Source of the DNA: Clostridium sp.
Lineage (GTDB): Bacteria; Bacillota; Clostridia; Clostridiales; Clostridiaceae
Assembly (NCBI GenBank): GCA_003539755.1
Contig: DPOH01000168.1
Location: 1 to 9,884 of the forward strand
Reading direction: 5' to 3'
DNA: 9,884 nt
Below are positions 1 through 4,669 of the stretch, piece by piece (position 1 is the first letter of the stretch; each line of letters starts with the position of its first letter). Under the pieces are notes generated by a model. It was not told the DNA's origin. It did no database searches and saw only the letters and a program-made list of their open reading frames with translations. Made by a program: the position numbers and the translations under genes.

Positions 1-149
1 AACATTAGATGTATTTAAATGGCACAGGTACTGGTTCGGAAACAGGTCCAGGTACGATGAACCATAACATTAGATGTATTGAAATATTCCAATTCTTGAT
101 AATCTCCTACATCAAAATCGATGAACCATAACATTAAAGGAATTAATTA
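1..149 (+). CRISPR. Trailer end of a CRISPR array, probably type I-B
   Basis: Three repeat copies are seen: the last 20 nt of one (1-20), a complete 30-nt copy (56-85) and a degenerate final copy (120-149). Spacers are 21-55 (35 nt) and 86-119 (34 nt) and do not resemble each other. The repeat starts GATGAACCATAACATTA and ends GATGTATTTAAAT; the middle copy has G instead of T at its 26th base. The final copy keeps the first 17 bases and then diverges, which is usual for the repeat farthest from the leader, so the array is probably transcribed left to right with leader and cas genes beyond the left edge. The base before each repeat start is C, so the repeat could be 31 nt. From memory the repeat closely resembles clostridial type I-B repeats (GTTGAACC...ATTTAAAT). 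No cas gene is in the window. Array: sure; subtype: inferred. Confidence 0.93.
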
Positions 150-158
150 AAATGCAAA

Positions 159-263
159 AAATTAACTGATGATATGATGAAATTATTTAAGGAAGCAAAA
201 ACTAAAGAAGAACAAGATTTTTATGTGATGTTATAAAATCTAGTATTAAAAAGAGAAGCCTAA
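159..263 (+). pseudogene. Possible remnant of a small hypothetical protein gene
   Basis: One frame reads KKLTDDMMKLFKEAKTKEEQ and further to DFYVML, meets TAA at 234-236, then continues NLVLKREA to TAA at 261-263. The composition is that of a normal charged helical protein. The only good upstream start (ATG at 152, after AAAGGA at 137-142) is in another frame, so the reading frame looks broken by a 1-base shift near 155 and by one in-frame stop. A short intact frame from ATG 174 to 236 (20 residues) also exists. I do not recognise a family with certainty. It could equally be chance in AT-rich sequence; there is no homology evidence here. Confidence 0.25.
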
Positions 264-366
264 AAGGTTATATACGATGTTAAGTAAATGTAATATAAAA
301 TTAAGTGAATACAAGATACATCTTAAAGCAGATTATTCAAATTTACATTAAAGGTGATTTTAGTTG

Positions 367-407
367 AAAAATACAGGAATTAGTCGAACGAAATTTCTGT
401 ATTTTTT
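367..407 (+). terminator. Intrinsic terminator, probably bidirectional
   Basis: A 15-bp stem with a single G-U pair forms between 367-381 (AAAAATACAGGAATT) and 392-406, with a 10-nt loop. Six Ts (402-407) follow on the plus strand, and the A-run at 367-371 gives a T-run on the minus strand. It lies about 220 bp after the last CRISPR repeat, so it could end the CRISPR transcript or the broken small gene, and it insulates the repressor region from transcription entering from the left. Confidence 0.75.
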
Positions 408-420
408 ATATTGTTTGGAA

Positions 421-426
421 TATAAT
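421..426 (+). promoter_or_regulatory. Candidate -10 box of the repressor promoter
   Basis: TATAAT matches the sigma-A -10 consensus exactly. The sequence 16-18 nt upstream (TGTATT region, inside the terminator stem) is a poor -35, and there is no extended -10 TG. A start near 433 would place the inverted repeat at 443-470 just downstream, a common arrangement for autoregulated phage repressors. The 240-nt leader this implies is long. In AT-rich DNA such hexamers arise often, so this is weak. Confidence 0.3.
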
Positions 427-442
427 GTAATTAACAACTTAG

Positions 443-470
443 CTTACAAGCAAACAAGCATTTATGTAAG
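443..470. promoter_or_regulatory. Inverted repeat, candidate repressor operator
   Basis: CTTACA (443-448) and TGTAAG (465-470) are perfect inverted half-sites separated by 16 nt. The enclosed stretch 448-466 matches 1891-1909, downstream of the metallopeptidase gene, at 15 of 19 positions (AAGCAAA-AAGC core). Two related sites flanking a repressor/ImmA pair fit operators for the XRE protein. Binding is inferred from position and symmetry only. Confidence 0.4.
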
Positions 471-669
471 AAAAGTTTATAACAGCAATAAATTCATCAG
501 AATTTAAAGAAACATTACATTTTAGAAAGAAAAGAATAAAAAACATAGGAGACGTATTAAACAAAAATTAATAGTAAATAAAAAAAATAAATGATAGAAT
601 ATGAAGAATATAGATAGTTAGATAGTAGAATTTAAAGAGATATGAGAGATGTTTAGAGGATGATTAGAT

Positions 670-1047
670 ATGAATATTAATGTTGAGCAAAGTTTTGGAG
701 AATTTATTGCAAAGAAAAGAGAAGAAAAGAAAATTACATTGAGAGAAATGGCTAGATTACTAAAGATAACACCACCATATTTAAGCGATATTGAAAAAGA
801 TAGACGTAATTCTCCGGATAAAGACAAATTAGATGAAATAGCTAAAATACTTGGTTTAAGTGATGAAGAATGCAATTATATGTATGATTTGGCTGGAAAT
901 AAGAGAAATACAATAGCACCTGATTTACCAGAGTATATAATGGACACATATAATGTGAGAGTAGCACTTAGAAAAGCTAGAGATCTAAATCTTGGAGAAG
1001 ATGAGTGGAATGAGATTGTACAAGAACTTGAAAATAGAAAGGGGTAA
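670..1047 (+). CDS. XRE/Cro-CI family phage repressor
   Basis: A 125-residue DNA-binding regulator. The N-terminal helix-turn-helix of the Cro/CI (HTH_3) type spans about residues 9-66: helix 2 at about 23-31 (TLREMARLL) and recognition helix at about 34-42 (TPPYLSDIE), followed by a PDLPEYI segment and an acidic, helical C-terminus. The start is chosen for AGAGGA at 655-660, 9 nt upstream. The next gene, 9 nt downstream, encodes an ImmA/IrrE-type peptidase; such pairs (for example ImmR/ImmA of ICEBs1) keep mobile elements silent until DNA damage, when the peptidase removes the repressor. The gene faces the same way as the replication genes rather than diverging from them. Targets are probably the GTAAGC/GCTTAC sites at 443-470 and 1889-1908. 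Family call is firm; role as master repressor is inferred. Confidence 0.88.
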   Translation: MNINVEQSFGEFIAKKREEKKITLREMARLLKITPPYLSDIEKDRRNSPDKDKLDEIAKILGLSDEECNYMYDLAGNKRNTIAPDLPEYIMDTYNVRVALRKARDLNLGEDEWNEIVQELENRKG

Positions 1048-1056
1048 TCTTCATTC

Positions 1057-1860
1057 ATGTACTATCCTAAATTTAGAACCAAACGAAATAATGTTCCAAT
1101 ACTAAGTAAAGATGAAATAGATTCTATCGCAGAAAAATATCTTCTGGATTTTAATCCAAAGGTATTAGATACACCACAACCTATAGATGAAGATAGGTTT
1201 TTAACTGAATATTTAGGGTTAGTTCAAGACTTTCAATATTTAACTAACAGCGGAATATATCTTGGAATGATAGTTTTTAACGATTCAAATAAAGTGATTG
1301 TATATGATCAAGACACAAGAAGAGCTGAATATATAAAAGCTAAGGCTGGAACTGTGATTATTGATAATTCTTTATTAGAAAATGGACAAGAACATAGATA
1401 TAGGTTTACAGTAATTCATGAAGCGGGACATTGGATATTTCATAGAGCAAAATATTCTAGAGATTTATCTCAAGTATCATGGTTTGATTTTGGGGATATT
1501 TTGAATATAAAATGTAGACCATCAATAATTGATAGAAATATTAAACCAGTGGATCAATGGAATGATAATGATACTATGGAGTGGCAAGCAAATTATTTTG
1601 CTTCAGCACTTCTAATGCCTAAGTCTATGGTGTTAAAGGTTTGTAATGATAAAGAAATTAAGGATTATTTGACTTTTATGAGTTTTGGAAATATTGATGT
1701 ATATAATGAATTGCTAATAAAACGTATTTCATACATATTTAATGTGTCCAAAAAAGCAGCAAAGGTACGCTTATGTAATTTAAATATAATAAATACAGAA
1801 TCGAATACTAATTCAATGCTTTCTTATAATAAAAAATTATTAAATAATAGCATCCTATAA
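1057..1860 (+). CDS. ImmA/IrrE-type zinc metallopeptidase
   Basis: A 267-residue protein of the ImmA/IrrE (DUF955, peptidase M78) family, expected to cleave the partner XRE repressor in the cytoplasm. The zinc site is intact: HEAGH at residues 121-125 (preceded by FTVI), and the third ligand is probably Glu175 in EWQANYFA, followed by the family's LLMP motif at 185-188. An N-terminal extension of about 45 residues precedes the catalytic domain, and the last 45 residues are asparagine-rich and low complexity. There is no signal peptide or membrane segment. The start ATG follows AAAGGGG (1038-1044) with a rather long 12-nt spacer, and the upstream gene ends 9 nt before, so the two are co-transcribed. 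An inverted repeat of 9 bp straddles its stop codon. Fold and chemistry are secure; the substrate is inferred from the neighbour. Confidence 0.9.
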   Translation: MYYPKFRTKRNNVPILSKDEIDSIAEKYLLDFNPKVLDTPQPIDEDRFLTEYLGLVQDFQYLTNSGIYLGMIVFNDSNKVIVYDQDTRRAEYIKAKAGTVIIDNSLLENGQEHRYRFTVIHEAGHWIFHRAKYSRDLSQVSWFDFGDILNIKCRPSIIDRNIKPVDQWNDNDTMEWQANYFASALLMPKSMVLKVCNDKEIKDYLTFMSFGNIDVYNELLIKRISYIFNVSKKAAKVRLCNLNIINTESNTNSMLSYNKKLLNNSIL

Positions 1861-1873
1861 ATGTGGATGCTAT
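1847..1873. other. Hairpin across the metallopeptidase stop codon
   Basis: ATAGCATCC (1847-1855) and GGATGCTAT (1865-1873) form a perfect 9-bp stem with a 9-nt loop. On the plus strand it is followed by a run of A, not T, so it is not a standard intrinsic terminator for the repressor operon. On the minus strand it is followed by AT-rich sequence with a T-run only about 10 nt later. It may slow 3' decay of the repressor-peptidase mRNA or separate it from the early transcript. Confidence 0.45.
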
Positions 1874-1888
1874 AAAAAAAACTAAAGC

Positions 1889-1908
1889 GTAAGCAAATAA
1901 GCTTACAT
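1889..1908. promoter_or_regulatory. Candidate operator GTAAGC-N6-GCTTAC
   Basis: Perfect 6-bp half-sites at 1889-1894 and 1901-1906 surround AAATAA, and TTACATGTAA (1903-1912) is a second overlapping palindrome. The half-site is shared with the site at 443-470. It lies at the start of the gap between the lysogeny pair and the early genes, overlapping a possible -35 box, where a phage repressor would be expected to act. Confidence 0.45.
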
Positions 1909-1930
1909 GTAAAATATACTTATATAGTAT
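1902..1930 (+). promoter_or_regulatory. Candidate early promoter
   Basis: CTTACA (1902-1907, 4 of 6 to TTGACA) is followed after 17 nt by TAGTAT (1925-1930, 4 of 6 to TATAAT). It overlaps the right half of the candidate operator, so a bound repressor would block it. It would drive the zinc-ribbon gene at 2021 and, past the terminator at 2223-2271, the replication genes. The match to consensus is modest and other AT-rich hexamers nearby could serve. Confidence 0.35.
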
Positions 1931-2020
1931 TAAATAATTTCATTTAATCATAGGTCTATTTTATATGTACATTAAAAATATATTCAGATAAAAATATTAA
2001 GAAAAAAGGGAGGATGAATA

Positions 2021-2152
2021 ATGGGAGTACAATTAAAGTGTCCATGCTGTAATAAAAGAGCTATGGATGTTATTGAAGCAAAGGGATGTGTGGTTATGGA
2101 GATTAAATGTCCTCAATGCCACAAGATAGTAAAAATAAAGTATAAGAAATAA
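2021..2152 (+). CDS. Com-like zinc-ribbon small protein
   Basis: A 43-residue protein with two cysteine pairs, CPCC (Cys7, Cys10) and CPQC (Cys30, Cys33), spaced as in a single four-cysteine zinc ribbon, with a basic tail (KIKYKK). The second half, VMEIKCPQCHK, resembles the IEIRCPRCK core of phage Mu Com, a translational activator that binds mRNA of the mom modification gene. No mom-like gene is in this window, so the target here is unknown; many phages carry such proteins without a known partner. The start is well supported: AAGGGAGG at 2006-2013 and a 7-nt spacer. It is the first gene after the candidate early promoter and is followed by a strong terminator. Gene call is good; RNA binding is inferred from the family. 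Confidence 0.72.
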   Translation: MGVQLKCPCCNKRAMDVIEAKGCVVMEIKCPQCHKIVKIKYKK

Positions 2153-2222
2153 TCAAAATTTAAGATATAAAAATAAATAATAACTACCGAGCAAGTGATC
2201 CATAAATAAAAAATGAGATACC

Positions 2223-2271
2223 AAATGGCCGGAGTAAAACTAGAAATAGTTTTTACTCTAGGCCATTTTTT
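2223..2271 (+). terminator. Long intrinsic terminator in the early leader
   Basis: AAATGGCC (2223-2230) pairs with GGCCATTT (2261-2268); inside, GAGTAAAA (2232-2239) pairs with TTTTACTC (2251-2258), and CTA/TAG closes a GAAA tetraloop at 2243-2246. Only small internal mismatches or bulges (2231, 2250, 2259-2260) interrupt about 19 bp. Six Ts at 2266-2271 complete a classic terminator. It sits between the zinc-ribbon gene and the sigma-like gene on the same strand. Confidence 0.85.
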
Positions 2272-2321
2272 GTTTAGGGTTTATTTGTCATACCTAAAAT
2301 TACTCTATTTCTAGTTTTACT
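2233..2321 (+). promoter_or_regulatory. Possible attenuator: alternative pairing of terminator stem
   Basis: Bases 2233-2249 (AGTAAAACTAGAAATAG) are the exact reverse complement of 2305-2321, 17 of 17. GGCC at 2227-2230 can also pair with GGCC at 2325-2328, and TTTAGG (2273-2278) with CCTAAA (2293-2298) inside the loop. This structure and the terminator hairpin cannot form together because both use 2233-2249. That is the layout of an attenuator with terminator and antiterminator, here directly before the sigma-like gene. The downstream arm is made after the terminator, so it could only help if polymerase pauses or if the pairing acts on read-through RNA or translation. The role is inferred. 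Confidence 0.45.
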
Positions 2322-2353
2322 TATGGCCCAAAAAGAAAGGGGCATATGTAAAT

Positions 2354-2899
2354 ATGAAATTTAGAAAAACACCAACTGAGAAAAGAAATACTTATATTTA
2401 TTATGGAGAAAGTGGAAAAATTGAAATTACTCCAGGAAAGGATGGAGTAACAGAAATAGATATTAAACAATTATATTCTTATGATGATGCTGAAGTATAT
2501 AACAACATAAAAAATAGCAGAGCAAAATCTACTGATGAGGAAAAAAAGAATATTAAAGAATGGGAAGAACTACATCCAGGTGAAAAAGCACCAAGAAATT
2601 GGAATATATCAATTGATGCAGCTATAGATGGAGAAGGTTCTGCACAGGATAAAAGTAAAGTTCTTGAAAGTGCGTATTATTCTATCCATGAAGAAGAGTC
2701 TTTAGAATTAGAAATTCTTCATGATATTATTACTACACTTTCTGATGAGCAACAGCTTCTATACAAAAAAATCATCTTAGAAGGTTACTCTAATACTGAA
2801 ATAGCAAAAGCTGAAGGAGTAAGTGTTACTGCTGTAAGCAAGAGGATGAAACGAATATATGAACATATAAAAAGGGGATTTCAAAAAAAATTATCATAA
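2354..2899 (+). CDS. Sigma region 4-like helix-turn-helix protein
   Basis: A 181-residue protein with a C-terminal sigma-70 region 4-like domain at about residues 117-176: LSDEQQLLYKKII then the helix-turn-helix NTEIAKAEGVSVTAVSKRMK (147-166). Region 4 in sigma factors contacts the -35 element. The N-terminal 115 residues do not look like region 2, so it probably cannot open promoters alone and may act as a phage activator or accessory factor; similar proteins are common before the replication genes of clostridial phages. The start is ATG 2354 after AAAGGGG (2336-2342, 11-nt spacer); a start-stop pair ATGTAA lies between them at 2346-2351. Its transcription may be controlled by the terminator and alternative pairing just upstream. 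Domain call is good, mechanism inferred. Confidence 0.78.
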   Translation: MKFRKTPTEKRNTYIYYGESGKIEITPGKDGVTEIDIKQLYSYDDAEVYNNIKNSRAKSTDEEKKNIKEWEELHPGEKAPRNWNISIDAAIDGEGSAQDKSKVLESAYYSIHEEESLELEILHDIITTLSDEQQLLYKKIILEGYSNTEIAKAEGVSVTAVSKRMKRIYEHIKRGFQKKLS

Positions 2900-2930
2900 G
2901 GGGTTAAAAATTTATAAATAAATTTGACTG

Positions 2931-2982
2931 ATATATGTAAGGGACATGTTCCAAGGTGAAGATGGAACGAAACCGTATATAT
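2931..2982 (+). promoter_or_regulatory. Structured leader before the 77-residue gene
   Basis: GTTCCA (2948-2953) and TGGAAC (2963-2968) form a 6-bp hairpin with a 9-nt loop; ATATATG (2931-2937) can pair with TATATAT (2976-2982) outside it. The Shine-Dalgarno GAGGTGGAG (2991-2999) follows directly. ATGTAAG at 2935-2941 repeats a word found in other gaps of the window. It may be a binding site for a protein or an mRNA structure; no matching -35/-10 pair is obvious, although TTGACT occurs at 2924-2929. Confidence 0.3.
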
Positions 2983-3001
2983 TATAGAAAGAGGTGGAGA
3001 G

Positions 3002-3235
3002 ATGAAAATGAAGCATAAGGTTTGTATTAATGTTACTGATGTTAATGGACAAAAGCAGACTGTATTAAGAGGTGGTGTAAGAAACATTCCTAAAAGAATA
3101 CTTACAGCTCTATTAGGTGAAAACACAAAAGTTTTAGTACTTACACCTGGAAACAGTGTAGAGTCAGTAGAAATTCATGAAATAGAAGGGGGATTATCAC
3201 ATGGTCAGAGTGAAATTATTAATAAGCATAATTAA
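3002..3235 (+). CDS. Small hypothetical phage protein
   Basis: A 77-residue protein I do not recognise. It has an N-terminal basic strand (KMKHKVCINVT), an RGGVRNIPKRIL segment and a second strand region KVLVLTPGNSVESVEIHEI, suggesting a small alpha/beta fold; no catalytic motif, signal peptide or membrane helix is seen. The ATG at 3002 follows GAGGTGGAG (2991-2999), a strong ribosome site; ATG 3008 is a less likely alternative. Its end overlaps the next gene by 35 bp in another frame, and the next gene's Shine-Dalgarno lies inside it, which points to a tight operon with the recombination/replication genes. The gene call is supported by spacing and ribosome site; function is unknown. Confidence 0.7.
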   Translation: MKMKHKVCINVTDVNGQKQTVLRGGVRNIPKRILTALLGENTKVLVLTPGNSVESVEIHEIEGGLSHGQSEIINKHN

Positions 3236-3536
3236 CGATTTAAAGTTGTTAATAGAGGATTTAGAAGCTATTATTAATGCAGTTAATAAAAAGGAAGAAG
3301 AAAAAAGTCATAAGAATATGGAACAAGGTGAAAATAAATCAGTTAATAAAGAAGTTAAAAGTAAGAAAATAAAATTAGAAGATGTAAGAGGCATTCTTGC
3401 TGAAAAGAGCCAAGCTGGAATGACTGCTGGAGTACGTGAGATTATTAAAAAATATGGTGCAAACAAGCTTAGTGAAATTGATCCTAAGGATTATGCAGAT
3501 GTTATAAAAGATGCGGAGGAACTTACAAATGAGTAA
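3201..3536 (+). CDS. Phage protein of the 'rrp5-like' type
   Basis: A 111-residue protein in two parts. Residues 1-33 form a probable coiled coil (LLISIINDLKLLIEDLEAII), residues 30-56 are a charged lysine/glutamate linker, and residues 58-109 are a helical domain with LEDVRGILAEKSQAG and then GANKLSEIDPKDYADV. I recognise this C-terminal pattern from Firmicute phage proteins often labelled 'rRNA biogenesis protein rrp5', a label with no functional basis. They usually sit just before DUF2800/DUF2815 genes, as here, so a role alongside the nuclease and SSB-like proteins is likely but unproven. The start follows AAGGGGG (3186-3192), 8 nt away; the stop overlaps the next gene by 8 bp (ATGAGTAA), suggesting translational coupling. 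Confidence 0.75.
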   Translation: MVRVKLLISIINDLKLLIEDLEAIINAVNKKEEEKSHKNMEQGENKSVNKEVKSKKIKLEDVRGILAEKSQAGMTAGVREIIKKYGANKLSEIDPKDYADVIKDAEELTNE

Positions 3537-4665
3537 TCATGCAATTTTATCTGCATCCTCATCTCATAGATGGCTTAATTGTTTGCCTTCAGCACTACTT
3601 GAGCAGAATTTTGAAGATAAAGAAAGCACAGCTGCAGCAGAGGGTACAGCTGCCCATGAACTATGTGAGCATAAACTTAGAAAAGCACTTAATATGAGAA
3701 GCAAGCGCCCAGTTTCACAATATAACTGTGATGATATGGAAGAATACAGTGATGCTTATGTAGAATTCGTAATGGAACAATTAAATATTGCAAAGCAGAA
3801 CTGTAAAGATCCGTTAGTACTAATAGAACAGAAAATTGATTTTTCTAATTATGTACCTGATGGTTTTGGAACTGGAGACTGTATTATCATTAGTGATGGT
3901 AAACTTCACATAATAGATTTTAAGTATGGTCTTGGAGTTTTAGTAGATGCAGTAGAAAATCCTCAGATGAAATTGTATGCAATTGGTGCATTTGATGCTT
4001 TTAACAATCTTTATGACATAAAAGAGGTATCAATGAGTATTTTTCAGCCAAGAAGAGAAAATGTAAATACTTGGACTATTGGTGCTGATAAACTTAAAGA
4101 CTGGGCTGAGAATGAATTAAAACCAAAAGCAGAAATGGCTATGAAAGGTGAAGGTGAATACATTCCAGGAGAATGGTGTACATTCTGCAAAGCAGCTATA
4201 AAATGTCGTGCAAGAGCAGAAGAAAAATTAAAACTTACACAGATGGAATTTAAAATGCCACCACTCCTTAAAGATGTTGAAATAGAAGAGATACTTGGAA
4301 AATTACCTGCACTTAAAAAATGGTCTAATGAAATATTAGCTTATGCAACAGACAGTGCTGTTAATCATGGTAAGCAGTGGAGTGGATTTAAAGTTGTTGA
4401 AGGAAGATCTAATCGTAAATATAAAGATGAAGATGCAGTTATTGAAGCTGCTAAAGAAAATGGATATAAGGATATTTTTCATAAAAGTCTCATTACTTTA
4501 CCAGAAATGCAGAAGCTTATGGGCAAGAAAAAGTTTGAAGAGATTTTAGGTGATTTAATATATAAACCACAGGGTAAATTAACGCTAGTTCCTATAACAG
4601 ACAAGCGTTCAGCAGTAAATATATTGAATGCACAAAACGAATTTAATAATATAGTGGAGGGATAA
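3529..4665 (+). CDS. DUF2800 Cas4/RecB-like Fe-S nuclease
   Basis: A 378-residue protein of the PD-(D/E)XK superfamily, expected to be a DNA exonuclease that makes single-stranded ends for phage recombination. Seen motifs: His43 in EGTAAH, Glu100 (LIEQK), Asp117 (GTGD), Asp130 and Lys132 (IIDFK), and Gln146/Tyr150 (QMKLY), the usual order of the RecB/Cas4 nuclease core. Cys18 plus Cys217, Cys220 and Cys226 (C-x2-C-x5-C) match the four cysteines that hold a 4Fe-4S cluster in Cas4 and AddB nucleases. The C-terminal 130 residues are a helical extension. I start at ATG 3529, 9 nt after GGAGG (3515-3519), not at ATG 3511, which has no ribosome site and precedes the Shine-Dalgarno. It overlaps the upstream gene by 8 bp and precedes the SSB-like gene by 4 bp. 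Activity direction and polarity are not shown by the sequence. Confidence 0.87.
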   Translation: MSNHAILSASSSHRWLNCLPSALLEQNFEDKESTAAAEGTAAHELCEHKLRKALNMRSKRPVSQYNCDDMEEYSDAYVEFVMEQLNIAKQNCKDPLVLIEQKIDFSNYVPDGFGTGDCIIISDGKLHIIDFKYGLGVLVDAVENPQMKLYAIGAFDAFNNLYDIKEVSMSIFQPRRENVNTWTIGADKLKDWAENELKPKAEMAMKGEGEYIPGEWCTFCKAAIKCRARAEEKLKLTQMEFKMPPLLKDVEIEEILGKLPALKKWSNEILAYATDSAVNHGKQWSGFKVVEGRSNRKYKDEDAVIEAAKENGYKDIFHKSLITLPEMQKLMGKKKFEEILGDLIYKPQGKLTLVPITDKRSAVNILNAQNEFNNIVEG

Positions 4666-4669
4666 AATT

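Larger units (their letters stand above)
264..669. other. Gene-poor stretch between CRISPR array and repressor gene
   Basis: No reading frame of convincing length is present on either strand. A 24-codon frame from ATG 277 to TAA 349-351 has AAAAGG 9 nt upstream, but its composition is unremarkable and I do not call it. The stretch contains a strong hairpin terminator (367-407), a consensus TATAAT (421-426) and an inverted repeat (443-470), listed separately. From about 480 to 650 it is plain AT-rich DNA with many AGATAG/TAGA-like short words and no clear structure. No integrase gene, tRNA or attachment site could be identified. Confidence 0.6.

Noticed and set aside
277..351. 24-codon frame with AAAAGG upstream
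   Set aside because: Short, no recognisable features, and weak ribosome site in AT-rich DNA where such frames are common.
618..1058. Two minus-strand frames opposite the repressor gene
   Set aside because: They are antisense shadows: low-complexity serine/isoleucine-rich products and no ribosome sites, while the plus strand encodes a clear helix-turn-helix protein.
1847..1873. Hairpin at the metallopeptidase stop as an intrinsic terminator
   Set aside because: A-run instead of T-run follows on the plus strand; kept only as an unexplained hairpin.
2240..2249. CTAGAAATAG resembles the loop of engineered CRISPR-Cas9 guide RNAs
   Set aside because: It is a GAAA tetraloop closed by CTA/TAG inside a terminator. 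The tetraloop in guide RNAs is an artificial link, and no Cas9 or tracr-like sequence is present.
2881..3126. Minus-strand frame crossing a gap and a plus-strand gene
   Set aside because: No family features, and it runs opposite to a well-spaced plus-strand operon.
3511..3528. ATG 3511 as the DUF2800 start
   Set aside because: The Shine-Dalgarno GGAGG (3515-3519) lies after this ATG and is correctly spaced for ATG 3529.
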